From: Cephalothrix spiralis
Lineage: Eukaryota; Nemertea; Palaeonemertea; Archinemertea; Cephalotrichidae
Length of the DNA stretch: 10,373 bases
Reading direction: 5' to 3'
Assembly: GCA_032353305.1 (NCBI GenBank)
Contig: JAUCNG010406694.1
Coordinates: 1 to 10,373 of the forward strand
The translations under genes and the position numbers were made by a program. This document shows, one piece after another, positions 1 to 7,388 of the stretch (positions are counted from its first letter, which is position 1; the number at the start of each line of letters is the position of its first letter). The notes beneath the pieces are model-generated. The model worked only from the letters and a program-made list of their open reading frames with translations. It made no database searches and had not been told where the DNA came from.

Positions 1-133
1 CCGGTCATTGACTGGGCTTGACCGGACCGACTGGTCCAGTCAGCAAGATCATTGACTGGGCCTTGACCGGGCATGACTGGACCGACTGGTCCAGTCAGCC
101 AGTCATACCCAGTCAACCCCAGTCAATGACTGG
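1..133. repeat. Fold-back array of GACTGG/CCAGTC motifs
   Basis: A dense set of direct and inverted copies of CATTGACTGGG and ACCGACTGGTCCAGTCAGC. The 19-mer occurs at 26-44 and 81-99, and TCATTGACTGGGC-CTTGACCGG occurs at 5-25 and 49-70. The left end (1-16) is an inverted match, with one mismatch, of CCCAGTCAATGACTGG at 118-133, so the whole block can fold back on itself. It is GC-rich compared with its surroundings and may be the inner part of the transposon relic that ends at 438. Confidence 0.7.
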
Positions 134-438
134 CTGTAATGGTCAATCCTGCACCTCTCTCCACATGACTGGACCTGGAAATGCTCATGTAATTCAAAAA
201 TTGGCCCATGTCATAGAAAATTGAAAATAACTTGTGAAAACCTAGAAATGTCATGGAATTTGGAAATAAATGTCGTCTGGGTAAATGTTTTTGTCGTTCC
301 TGGTTATTTGGCAAGTTCCTGGCAATTATGTCGCGACTGACTATTATTCAGACTTTTTTCAAGTTGTCACGACTTGAAATTTTCTGAATGTCATGGAGAT
401 GTCATGGTATTTTGTTTTCAGAAAGTTGTGGCCACCCT
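134..438 (-). mobile_element. hAT-like DNA transposon terminus
   Basis: On the minus strand the block starts CAGGGTGGCCACAAC and has repeated CCATGAC motifs just inside (four within about 200 nt). I recognise this layout from non-autonomous hAT-type elements in invertebrates. No transposase coding is visible and the other end is not in the window. It lies in the intron after gene B exon 6. Family assignment is from memory of typical termini and is uncertain. Confidence 0.45.
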
Positions 439-523
439 GATTTACTTTAAATCTTCAATTTGCTAGACCTCTAGAAGCAAAACAAATCAGACCTGTATTC
501 ACGTCAGGGGACTGAGATCTCAT

Positions 524-570
524 CTTCGGTATGCATCGGCATGATCGGAGCATGCCGATGTATTCCGAAG
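524..570. repeat. Stem-loop 28 nt past the gene B exon 6 donor
   Basis: CTTCGGTATGCATCGGCATG (524-543) pairs with CATGCCGATGTATTCCGAAG (551-570) with two mismatches across a 7-nt loop. In gene B pre-mRNA this hairpin would form a short way downstream of the exon 6 5' splice site. It may be a small transposon relic or a splicing element. Confidence 0.7.
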
Positions 571-597
571 ACAATTTCCAGAGTTTCAATACCATAC

Positions 598-800
598 CAC
601 ATGAAACATCGCATCAAATGGAGACCAACTTGGAAAACTGCATTGCAAAGGTCAATTATTGGTTTCGCTATCTCCTGTTTTTGACCAACTGCAATCCCTA
701 AAGTAGTCGCAATAAACAACACACCAAGCAGGTTTCCACTTGGGATGTTTTCTATCTTTTTTATCATTCTATTATTCTCCAATTTGTAAACTGTCCGTTC
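598..800 (-). CDS. Gene B exon 6 (TM4c to start of TM5; last exon visible)
   Basis: This exon follows TTTATTGCAG and encodes residues 163-229 plus two bases of Trp 230. It holds GNLLGVLFIATTLGIAVGQ (184-202; family N.LG.VVF...FG...G) and IIDLCNAVFQVGLHLMRCFM, the counterpart of the FF..LNE..M..V..IMW helix that starts TM5. I place the donor at TG|GTATGG because gene A resumes at exactly the same split Trp codon. A frame read past this donor runs to a stop at 504 and loses similarity to the family, which supports the splice. Confidence 0.88.
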
Positions 801-3800
801 CTGCAATAAATTTCAAACCCGAACATGTTTTTAATTTAGACATAGTTTTAGGTGCATGCAACACAAATTCATTTGCAAGTATCTTAAAAACTAAATTTAA
901 ATTCTTGCGGCGTGTCAATAGAAAAAAATAATTCCATATGAAATCGTACAAACATTTTGCAACAGCTAATCGCCATTTTGCATTTTTGGAGTGTAAAAAA
1001 TTTTTATGCAATATTTATATTATTTCAAATATTTTTTAAAAACACCTACCTGCCGGACTGCACTTGCTATGGCATTTTTTGGGAAAATGTTACTGAAAAT
1101 AAAATAACTTGGTAAGAATTTTCTTTCGAAATGAAGTTTTTTTTAGTACTATTGGAAGGGGTCTACAGTCAAGAGATAAATAGGATGAAAGACAGGCTGA
1201 CAGGCTTGACGTCACAAAGTGACAAGCGGACGAACTAATCCTATCTATGGTTGGCATGTGCCCGTAAGCGGAGCGGGTACCTAAAAAACTGCCCAGCCTC
1301 GTTTGGTATCTCAGTGACCGCAAGCTTAGCCGCGCATTAATACAATCGTCATATTAAGTTTGGATTATCTATTTTTTAGGAATTATCTCTTTTTTATGGA
1401 TTTTTAGATTAGAGTTAATGTACTAAGGCAGTAAGGCATGTTTAGTATCTATGAGTTGGTCTAGCACGATTAAATTACTTAACAAAATTAAATAAATGAA
1501 TTTTAGTGTTATTTTGAGCCATCCAGTATATTTGTTTTGGGCCATGTATAGTATTAATATACATGTATAGTATTAATATATCGCGTACATCCCATGACTT
1601 AATCTATGTTTAGTTTTACGATATTTTGAAACATTCACTTGACATGGCTCGGAGAGATAATTCCCCAGTAGACTAAATAAATACCACAGGTGTTATAGCG
1701 CTGGTATGATCTGATACTGATGAATATCGTCAGATATCTTTCGATAGTTTTTCTATCGCCAACTATCGGGGCACAGAAAACAAATATGAGGATATTATCA
1801 GTGGGTCTAGGTACCAGGTACCTAATGTGTCTTCGTTGTCTTTTATAATGCCATTAATCAATAAAAGGGTGCATATTTACCGTAACATATCAAGGAATAC
1901 ATCTTGTGTTCCCATCTGTGCTACTGTTTCATTTTCATTTGAAAATTGGCTCATACCTTCGCCTACAATAAGAATAAGAAACTTTTAAGAAAGTACAAAT
2001 AACAGCTCTTATTTTAGGATCTTCAATAGGAAAAATGCTGGACGAAAGCTGTTAATTTATGGCATATGTCTTTTAGTAAAATTCAATGAATAATACAGGC
2101 AACATATATATCTCCAATTTACTTATTTATTCATATTTAAAATTCAGTTTTTTTATATATATTTTTATTAATTGTTTCATAATTTTACCTGGTTTGAATA
2201 TGTAAATGAACACTATTCCTATTATTGAGGCTGCGGCATTCATTAACAGACTGTATATAAATACAAATAGCGCCATTTTCCCATTAATTTTTGCGTCTGT
2301 TCCGGAGGTTCCTAAAAAGAATCATTGAAGTATCATGAAATATACATATATTTTTCATTCATGTATGCGCTCTTTCATCACTTTAGTCGTAGACAAATAC
2401 CGGAAACTCAAACTCAGCATTTTTATGATGATTTGTTTTGATTTTAGCCAGATATTCCGGGATTACGGAGTCCGGAGGTGATCCTATTTTGATACCCTAA
2501 TCTAGGCGCGCTTCAGGGGCGGAACCATGGGTGCTAGCGGGTGCTGAGCACCCCCAATAAAAATGTAGTGTGTGCTCTCCATATAAATAGCACCCCCAAT
2601 AATTGTTAAAATGTCATTTAAGGGCTATTTCAGCTATAATTTGCAAGAAAAGGCCCTCCTCAGCGCAAGAGGTCAGGTAATAGTTTAAACTAAGGCACCT
2701 GCAGACATTCGTAATTAAAATGCATTCCCGGATACATCCCAGTTACCAGTTTCAATAATACTATTCACATCAAATGATACCCAATTTGCCGAAACTAATT
2801 AAATTGAAAATTTCTTTCGAAATGTTATTGAAACTTTTGTGCAATGAGAATATTAAATTTTATTAATATGAGACCACAAACTCGACCACAAATGTACATG
2901 AATGATTACAGCTATAGATTACTATCTATATCTAGATCTAATTTTCATTCATTTTTTAATTGGAATGATCATTACACCGCATAAATGTTCATTTACAGAT
3001 TTTCTTTTTCAAGCCATTAATACCTACATATTAACCACACATCTATTAGTCCAATATGAGTTTTTTATATATTTTACGGACAGATTCATTACACGTACGG
3101 TGTTATCACAGAAAAATGTACAAAGTACGTTTCTCGTCGTAATTAGCGCGGATAAATTTTAAGCCATGCCCATCAACCAATCAAAAGAGCCGTAAATATT
3201 ATTGAATCGTCGAACTACATTGAAGTACATCAATTAAAAATCGATTACTATCTTGTCGGGTCAACGCGTTCTTCACAAATTGACCTTGAACTTGCTAAAT
3301 ATTTGTGGATGGTAACTTGCCAAACTAGGACTCATAATTTAATGATCTTTAATATATTGAATTATTTAAAAAGACAAGATTTAATCGGTTTTATCACCGG
3401 AAAGGAGAGTAAATAGTTTTAAAATGTTTAAAATATGCATGATAATGATGTTTAATGTGTGAGAAATACATATAAATACATATAAATGGACATCTTGGAA
3501 TCCGTTTTTTTTTAACTCGTTCTGGTACTTAATGTTTTTGCGCGGAGTAAAACGACCAAACCGCTGGTCGGTTTGGTCAATTCACTCCCAGGCCCAAAAA
3601 CGCGTACCAGAACTTGTCCAAAAAAATACCGGATTCGAAGATGTTTACGAAATTTTACGAAAATGTAGGTAGGCTATATATAATGACTAATCTTGTTTTC
3701 CAAACTTACCTACTATTACTGATGAAACTATCAATGGTATAACAAGCATCATTAAGAGTCTCAAATATACTTGTCCAGGCAATCCTAAAGGAGACAAAAG

Positions 3801-4783
3801 AGATTTTATTAATGTCACACCAATTCAAGTAGTGTTTTCCTTCTTCTATATAATTAAACCTTTAGCACGGGAGAATTATAGAAAGTGAGCTGAGCTAAGA
3901 TGTTTATAGCTAAGTTGTGCCTCGGTGGCTTAGTGGTAGAGCGCTGGCGTTGTAATCCCAGTCTCGACACACTTTCCATCGGGGGGAACCTTAAGCAAGT
4001 TCCTCAACGCATAGCTTCCTGGGTGGCTCGGTCAGGTTAAATACGTGGAGTGGGACACTATCCCTCCCTTCGGGGTAAAAATCCCACTGCTAATCGGATA
4101 TATAGAAAATAGATTAGAGTGCGGGGTTAGGTCTACAGGCCTAAAGGTAAATGTCCAGCAAGCGGACCATTAAGTGTCTATTTGAGCAAGTCATCTGACG
4201 CCCTATATAGAAGAAAGATAGAAGAAGAAAGCTAGCCATATTACAACTCTCGCGTCAGTATTAGTCATATCTAGTTGGAGGACACTGACTTGAAGTGACA
4301 TTGATATTATATGGCTCAAACGGTTTTATTGCTATATATATAGGTCCTATAAGGGCCATTCATATGAATATATAGTACGACGCAGGCCCTTACATAACTT
4401 TATAGCATCTATGAGTCTTTATGTTTTTAAATTTTTTAAAATGATCTTGTCAAATACAATTGGAACCCAAAATTACGGACACCGACCGACGGGACAAGAC
4501 AAACTGTTCGTTTTAATTTACATGTATCCGTGACCAGTTTTTTGGGTATAGCTTAGTGGATAATTACTGCCTTAATGAATGAAGGTTATATGCAAATTGA
4601 TCATAAATTATACGAAATACCTATCCATATTTTTGTGTTATCCGACAATTCAGAAGACCTCAATCCAATGCCAAGTGCAAATCCTAATAAAACTGCTATT
4701 AATCCCGAAATAAGCAAAATGTTTGTTTTTAAACACCGCTTTACTCTTTTCATTTTTGGTGTCCTACATTTAATACTATCCAT
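598..4783 (-). CDS. SLC1-like amino acid transporter, gene B (5' part: six exons, continues off left edge)
   Basis: This is the N-terminal half of a glutamate/neutral amino acid transporter-like membrane protein of the SLC1 (EAAT/ASCT/GltPh) family. The six exons (4783-4621, 3784-3710, 2311-2189, 1962-1881, 1092-1050, 800-598) join into 229 codons plus two bases with no stop, and all introns are GT-AG. Visible parts are a basic cytoplasmic N-terminus, TM1 (about residues 21-42), TM2 with PGQVYLRLLMMLVIPLIVSS (57-76), TM3 (93-118) ending in KPG, a sequon NET at 131, the FLDMLRNIFPKN segment (143-154), TM4 with GNLLGVLF (184-191), and the start of TM5 ending in MW. These match the family order without gaps in TM3. 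The extracellular part between TM3 and TM4 is short compared with EAATs. The scaffold and early transport segments are present; TM5 onward should lie left of the window. TM3 has lost family Na+-ligand hydroxyls (residues 103-104 are M and N). Family call is firm; substrate and activity are not known. Confidence 0.9.
1050..1092 (-). CDS. Gene B exon 5 (43-nt small exon)
   Basis: Only 43 nt, with acceptor TTTTATTTTCAG and donor GTAGGT. It completes the split Arg codon and encodes NIFPKNAIASAVRQ, which matches the EAAT segment NMFPxNLVxAxFxQ. It exits in phase 0, which fits the next acceptor exactly. Confidence 0.85.
1543..1580. repeat. Perfect 19-nt tandem duplication
   Basis: CATGTATAGTATTAATATA occurs twice, back to back and without mismatch, in gene B intron 4. 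The perfect identity suggests a recent slippage event. Confidence 0.85.
1808..1824. repeat. 17-nt palindrome TAGGTACC-A-GGTACCTA
   Basis: Perfect palindrome with a single central A, 57 nt into gene B intron 4 from its donor. No known factor site is recognised. Confidence 0.7.
1881..1962 (-). CDS. Gene B exon 4 (extracellular loop and start of TM4)
   Basis: This is an 82-nt exon with acceptor TTATTGTAG and donor GTAAAT, entering in phase 1 and leaving in phase 2 (CG|T, Arg). It encodes a hydrophilic stretch with one N-glycosylation sequon (NET, residues 131-133) and then QDVFLDMLR, equivalent to the family FLDLIRNMFP block that opens TM4. Low complexity aside, the phase match on both sides and the FLD.LR motif make the exon convincing. 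Confidence 0.85.
2189..2311 (-). CDS. Gene B exon 3 (TM3, altered Na+-ligand positions)
   Basis: This is a 123-nt exon with acceptor TTCTTTTTAG and donor GTAAAA, phase 1 to phase 1. It begins with GTSGTDAKINGKMA, the counterpart of G.AALDSK.SGRMG, and runs through TM3 to FKPG. It aligns over 31 residues without gaps to the EAAT TM3 block ending HPG. The segment that reads YYMTTT in EAATs and YYLLTS in GltPh is YSLLMN here (99-104), so both hydroxyl side chains assigned to a Na+ site in the family are replaced. Confidence 0.9.
2514..2680 (+). mobile_element. hAT-like transposon end (CAGGGGCGGAACC)
   Basis: A CAGGGGCGGAACC start followed by a short hairpin (GGGTGC-TGA-GCACCC, 2539-2553) and two copies of GCACCCCCAATA is the usual layout of one end of CAGGGGCGG-type non-autonomous DNA transposons. 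The matching inverted terminus is not found in the window, so this is a solo or eroded copy with an approximate right boundary. It lies in gene B intron 2. Confidence 0.45.
2681..3490 (-). other. Gene B intron 2, unassigned AT-rich part
   Basis: No exon, RNA gene or clear repeat is seen. An 86-codon plus-strand open frame (2902-3162) has no recognisable features and AT-driven composition, so I do not call it a gene. A CCAAT motif (about 3173-3178) and an isolated TGACCTTGA (about 3282-3290) are noted without function. Confidence 0.4.
3491..3643. mobile_element. 153-bp fold-back element (MITE-like)
   Basis: The ends pair as CATCTT-G/C-GAATCCG, then GTTCTGGTAC, then a TTTTTG segment, then GAGT and GACCAAACC against GGTTTGGTC at the centre. 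The arms are about 70 bp with small gaps and the loop is seven bases. No coding sequence and no clear target-site duplication. It sits 67 bases from the acceptor of gene B exon 2, inside intron 2. Confidence 0.65.
3710..3784 (-). CDS. Gene B exon 2 (TM2)
   Basis: This 75-nt exon is flanked by a CTCCTTTAG acceptor and a perfect GTAAGT donor. It enters and leaves in phase 1. It encodes GLPGQVYLRLLMMLVIPLIV-SSVIVG, equivalent to the TM2 block FPGELLMRML.M.ILPLI.SS of EAATs, with the conserved PG, RxLxM, PLI and SS positions kept. The exon is too short to be seen without splicing logic. Confidence 0.9.
3919..4230 (+). mobile_element. tRNA-derived SINE with a damaged head
   Basis: It begins GCCTCGGTGGCTTAGTGG, with a clear RNA polymerase III A box (TGGCTTAGTGG, 3926-3936). 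Where a B box should follow, the sequence jumps from TGTAATCC to CAGTCTCGACAC, so roughly 20 bases including GGTTCGAATCC appear deleted. A body of about 250 bp follows, including GTGGCTCGGTCAGG (4023-4036), and a tail of AGAAGAAAG repeats. It is inserted in gene B intron 1 in antisense. Without a B box it should be poorly transcribed by Pol III. Confidence 0.7.
4331..4406. repeat. 76-nt stem-loop
   Basis: GCTATA and TAAGGGCC (4350-4357) pair with GGCCCTTA (4385-4392) and TATAGC, with an inner 12-nt palindrome ATTCATATGAAT (4358-4369) in the loop. The size is in the range of a small hairpin RNA precursor, but the stem is interrupted. It lies in gene B intron 1. Confidence 0.45.
4621..4783 (-). 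CDS. Gene B exon 1 (start codon, TM1)
   Basis: The ATG at 4783-4781 has a good animal start context (AAAATGG). A TGA lies in frame 16 codons upstream, and there is no in-frame ATG between it and this start, so this is the first Met. A second Met at residue 11 is the only nearby alternative. The exon encodes a short basic tail (KMKRVKRCLKTN), then a hydrophobic helix (NILLISGLIAVLLGFALGIG, 21-40) followed by LRSSELSD, which is the typical TM1 and post-TM1 pattern of EAATs. It ends in phase 1 at ATAG|GTATTT. The GTATTT donor is the weakest of the set, but it restores the invariant Gly-x-Pro-Gly of TM2 after splicing. Confidence 0.87.
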
Positions 4784-4835
4784 TTTTAATGTGAAAATGT
4801 AATCAAAGCATTCGTTTTTGATAGTCAATCAGGTT

Positions 4836-4854
4836 CAGTTAATTCAATTAACTG
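4836..4854. promoter_or_regulatory. 19-nt perfect palindrome just upstream of gene B start
   Basis: CAGTTAATTCAATTAACTG is a perfect palindrome around one central base, ending 53 bases before the gene B ATG. The two GTTAAT halves resemble an HNF1/homeodomain dimer site, but they are spaced by three bases rather than one. It could lie in the 5' UTR or the core promoter; no transcription start can be placed from sequence. Confidence 0.35.
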
Positions 4855-5112
4855 TTATGATTTGAGGTCATGAAATAGATATTCGACATATTAGCCTACT
4901 TTAACAGTACATGTAGAACAATTGTAAAGTACAAAATATAAGTAACAAATAATACGTAGCAATACTCGAAGATTTTTCAAACAGACTTGATATGACTAAA
5001 AATCTGCCCGAGTTGCTGCGAGTTGCTATACGTGTATCCAACCGGTTTGTCTGATCTGTCAGTCACTCTGTCGCAAAAGTTTGTGCGAATCTATTGGTAG
5101 AGGTTTTTTCAT

Positions 5113-5403
5113 AGCCGTAGAGTACGATACCTTCCCACTTCCTCCCTCTGTCTTGCGGTCGTCCCTTTTATGTCTCTTATTCCCTCTTCTGTTTTACCTG
5201 AGATCGCTGTTTTACTTGGGGTTCGAACCCACTAACATCAATATTAGGTTTTTACATGTAAAAAAAATGATGCAGGTTGTCGATTTTATGATATACTTGA
5301 AGGTCTAAAGATGACTAAAGAAGCCAAATATATCATTGCGCATGCGTATCCGCATGCGTAGAAATCCTTAAAAATCCCTAAAATCGATTCGAACTCTACG
5401 GCT
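5113..5403. mobile_element. TIR-bounded element of about 290 bp upstream of gene B
   Basis: AGCCGTAGAGTACGA (5113-5127) is an inverted match, with one mismatch, of TCGAACTCTACGGCT (5389-5403). The interior holds a C/T-rich stretch (5130-5200) and two CGCATGCG palindromes. No transposase is seen and the flanks show no clear duplication. It could be a small non-autonomous DNA transposon or a pair of chance inverted repeats. Confidence 0.4.
5337..5358. promoter_or_regulatory. Pair of CGCATGCG palindromes (NRF-1-like)
   Basis: TGCGCATGCG at 5337-5346 matches the core of the NRF-1 consensus YGCGCATGCGCR, and a second CGCATGCG lies 12 bases on (5351-5358). They are about 555 nt upstream of the gene B start. 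They stand out in an AT-rich setting, but a promoter role is only inferred. Confidence 0.3.
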
Positions 5404-6221
5404 TTCAGAATATCTTTAACCGAAATTTGATTAGATTTTTCGTGTCATAGCTGGAAATATCGGAGCTAAGGTTTTTTTATTGAATTGAATTGTCAATTTA
5501 AAAGAAACGAGTAAAACAGCTGCTCTAATTAGGCAAAAAATGATTTTAGACCTTTCCATTTTGGAGGTCATCCATCCCCTATAGGAGCCTATACTAAAAT
5601 GTGAAAAATGGGGAAATAACGCATTATGGGCATGTTTGAACCAATAAATCATGACAAAGAAATCTTGTAGTTCTAGGCTCAAATAATGATCAATAATAAC
5701 TTAGAGTTAAAAATATTAAAATTTAAATTTTTTGACTTTTCCAAATTGAAGGTCAAGTACCGGTAAAAGCCTAAAACGATAAAAACGCAGATTTTCATAA
5801 ATGAGGAGTATTTAACCCCTATAAACTATATATTTAGTTTTTTAGGTTATAGGAAATGCTGTTCAATAGGGAGGATACAATTTTCGCCCACCCCCACTGC
5901 ACTGGGTGGGAGTGGGGAACAAAAATGTGATTTCTCTTCTCATAAGTGGAAAACTTTGCATTCATACAACGTCAAAATATATATCCGTAATACGTACCAG
6001 CTGTTTTCGAGATATAAGATTTGGTCAGATATGAGTTATACATAATTCGGAATATTTAAAACTAAATTGACATATTCATGATATTTAAATACTTACCCAC
6101 CCAAGGGAGAGAAAAAAAGAAATAATCCGTGTTTATAAGGCTGCACGTATAAAATCAAAAATTAATTGATTCAAAAACATACTGAATATATATTTTAGAA
6201 TTTAATAAAAAACCTTTTGAC
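5404..6221. other. Intergenic stretch, no gene seen
   Basis: Holds a diverged 22-nt direct duplication (GACCTTTCCATTTTGGAGGTCA at 5549-5570 and an 18/22 copy at 5734-5755), each a rough palindrome, and a short C-rich/G-rich block at 5886-5918. The surrounding sequence is AT-rich with stop codons in all frames. The 83-codon minus-strand frame at 5431-5682 matches nothing and is not called. Confidence 0.45.
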
Positions 6222-6225
6222 TTAA

Positions 6226-6867
6226 GGTAGGCTATGAAATATTTTTTTAGTTAACAAATGGTTTAGAGGATCATTTTCGTGTAATTATCTCATGTTGAGG
6301 AAGTCTCTAAAAAATAGTTTGTTTTCTTCCTTTCATACAGCAGGTGGGATGATTGAAATCTTAAGGCACTCGGGAATTCATCAGTTTTGTTGCATTCAAA
6401 TTTAAATAGCTCTCAGACGGATCATCGGATCATCTTGAAACTTCCTTGTAAGATTATCTAGGACTAAATGTATCATATTTTTTTGAAAAAATTGACATCA
6501 AAGTTTTTCTGATAAAACGTTTTTTTCATCAACATAAAATGTCTTATTTCTCAAAAAATAAAAAAGATATCGAAAAACAAAAAAACCTAGATAATCTTAT
6601 AAGGAATATACCTACGAAGTGTCAAGATAATCCGATGATCAGTCGAAGAGCTATTTAAATTTGAATGCAACAAAAATGATGAATTCCCGAGTGCCTTAAA
6701 AAAAATTGCGATTTCAATCATCCCACCTGCTGACAAACTATTTTTTAGAGACTTCCTCAACATGTAGGCACGAGATTTTTACACGAAAATGATCATTTTA
6801 ACTTAAGGAATCATTATATGCAATAAAAAAATATTTCAAATTTTCATGCTATCTCCGTGCACATACC
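6226..6867. mobile_element. 642-bp palindromic MITE flanked by TTAA
   Basis: Two long inverted arms (6226-6462 and 6586-6867) share long blocks such as GATCATTTTCGTGTAA, ATGTTGAGG, AGTCTCTAAAAAATAGTTTG, CAGGTGGGATGATTG, AAGGCACTCGGGAATTCATC, AGCTATTTAAATTTGAATGC and GATTATCTAGG. The ends read GGTAGG and CATACC, and both sides carry TTAA (6222-6225, 6868-6871), the target duplication of piggyBac-type elements. The AT-rich 123-bp spacer has no coding capacity. It lies between the two transporter genes. Confidence 0.8.
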
Positions 6868-7019
6868 TTAATTGGGGATTTTACCTTTTACCTATATTCA
6901 TATTATCAAATTAATCTGATAATTCTATTTTTCTTAATCTGATGCCCAATTATAAATCCAGATAACTCAGTAGAAATGCAGGTTTTATCTAATACCGTAT
7001 GACACAAGATATAAACCAG

Positions 7020-7042
7020 CATGCAGAAAGGAGAACTGCATG
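7020..7042. repeat. Small perfect hairpin downstream of gene A
   Basis: CATGCAG pairs with CTGCATG across nine bases. It lies about 80 nt beyond the polyadenylation signal of gene A. Significance is unknown. Confidence 0.4.
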
Positions 7043-7121
7043 GGCCCACATCATTCTTACGACTACAACAACCTTCATAATTATTAAATAAAAATGAATG
7101 TTCTAACTATATCATAATATC

Positions 7122-7127
7122 TTTATT
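7122..7127 (-). terminator. Polyadenylation signal of gene A
   Basis: AATAAA on the minus strand, about 96 nt downstream of the stop codon of gene A and followed by AT-rich sequence with T-runs. It is the first canonical hexamer after the stop, so the 3' end is probably near 7100. Confidence 0.65.
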
Positions 7128-7222
7128 ATTATTCAAGCAACAGTGTACGCCTATGAAATATAAATTGCACCAAATCTGAATTCATCTTCATGACATTTGT
7201 GTTTTCACTTGTTCTCTGCAGG

Positions 7223-7388
7223 CTAAACTTCCAGTTCTTCGATTTCCTCCAATCCCCCTTTTTCTAGTTCTAGGCGTACGTCGTTTTCAGCTTCGTCTAA
7301 TACTCGTAGGTCCTTTATGAAAAAGGTTTCACCTATTGCAGCGCAATAACAATTGCTAATACCATTTATCATCGATCTGATCCTATCT
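7223..7388 (-). CDS. Gene A terminal exon (TM8, acidic tail, stop)
   Basis: This follows TTTTCTTATAG and completes a split Leu codon. It encodes DRIRSMINGISNCYCAAIGE, the counterpart of DRxRTxxNVxGDxLxAGI: both arginines and Asn 189 are kept, while the final Asp is Asn 193 and the preceding Gly is Ser. A tail of about 30 residues is rich in Glu and Asp and ends in Leu-Glu-Val just before TAG. A terminal hydrophobic-x-hydrophobic triplet could be a class II PDZ ligand. Confidence 0.92.

Larger units (their letters stand above)
1093..1880 (-). other. Gene B intron 4: short repeats and palindromes only
   Basis: No coding sequence is seen. It contains an imperfect fold-back around 1170-1255 whose core is CTTGACGTCAC-AAA-GTGACAAG and which includes a perfect CRE-type TGACGTCA (1207-1214). 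It also holds a two-copy tandem repeat, a small CGATAG/CTATCG hairpin (1742-1758) and a 17-nt palindrome, the tandem and palindrome being listed separately. Minus-strand frames here match no exon expected for SLC1. Confidence 0.5.

Noticed and set aside
18-224. 68-codon plus-strand frame rich in Thr/Gly/Trp
   Set aside because: It only translates the GACTGG/CCAGTC repeat array; the periodic peptide comes from the DNA repeat.
504-597. Continuation of gene B exon 6 to a stop at 504
   Set aside because: Similarity to SLC1 ends at the Trp codon, a GTATGG donor lies exactly where gene A has its intron, and the extension crosses a hairpin.
2902-3162. 86-codon plus-strand open frame inside gene B intron 2
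   Set aside because: It has low-complexity, AT-driven hydrophobic content, no recognisable motif, and lies in the intron of an opposite-strand gene.
3919-3990. Possible functional tRNA gene
   Set aside because: The A box is good, but there is no B box, no acceptor stem pairing and a SINE body follows; a tRNA-derived SINE explains it better.
4784-4828. N-terminal extension of gene B upstream of 4783
   Set aside because: The frame extends only to a TTG and then a stop; there is no upstream ATG, and the ATG at 4783 has a good context.
5337-5358. Restriction-type or CRISPR-like repeat from the two CGCATGCG units
   Set aside because: Only two units with a 4-nt gap and no further copies; there is no array.
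5886-5918. G-quadruplex in the G-rich/C-rich block
   Set aside because: Only three G-runs of three or more occur close together on one strand, short of the usual four.
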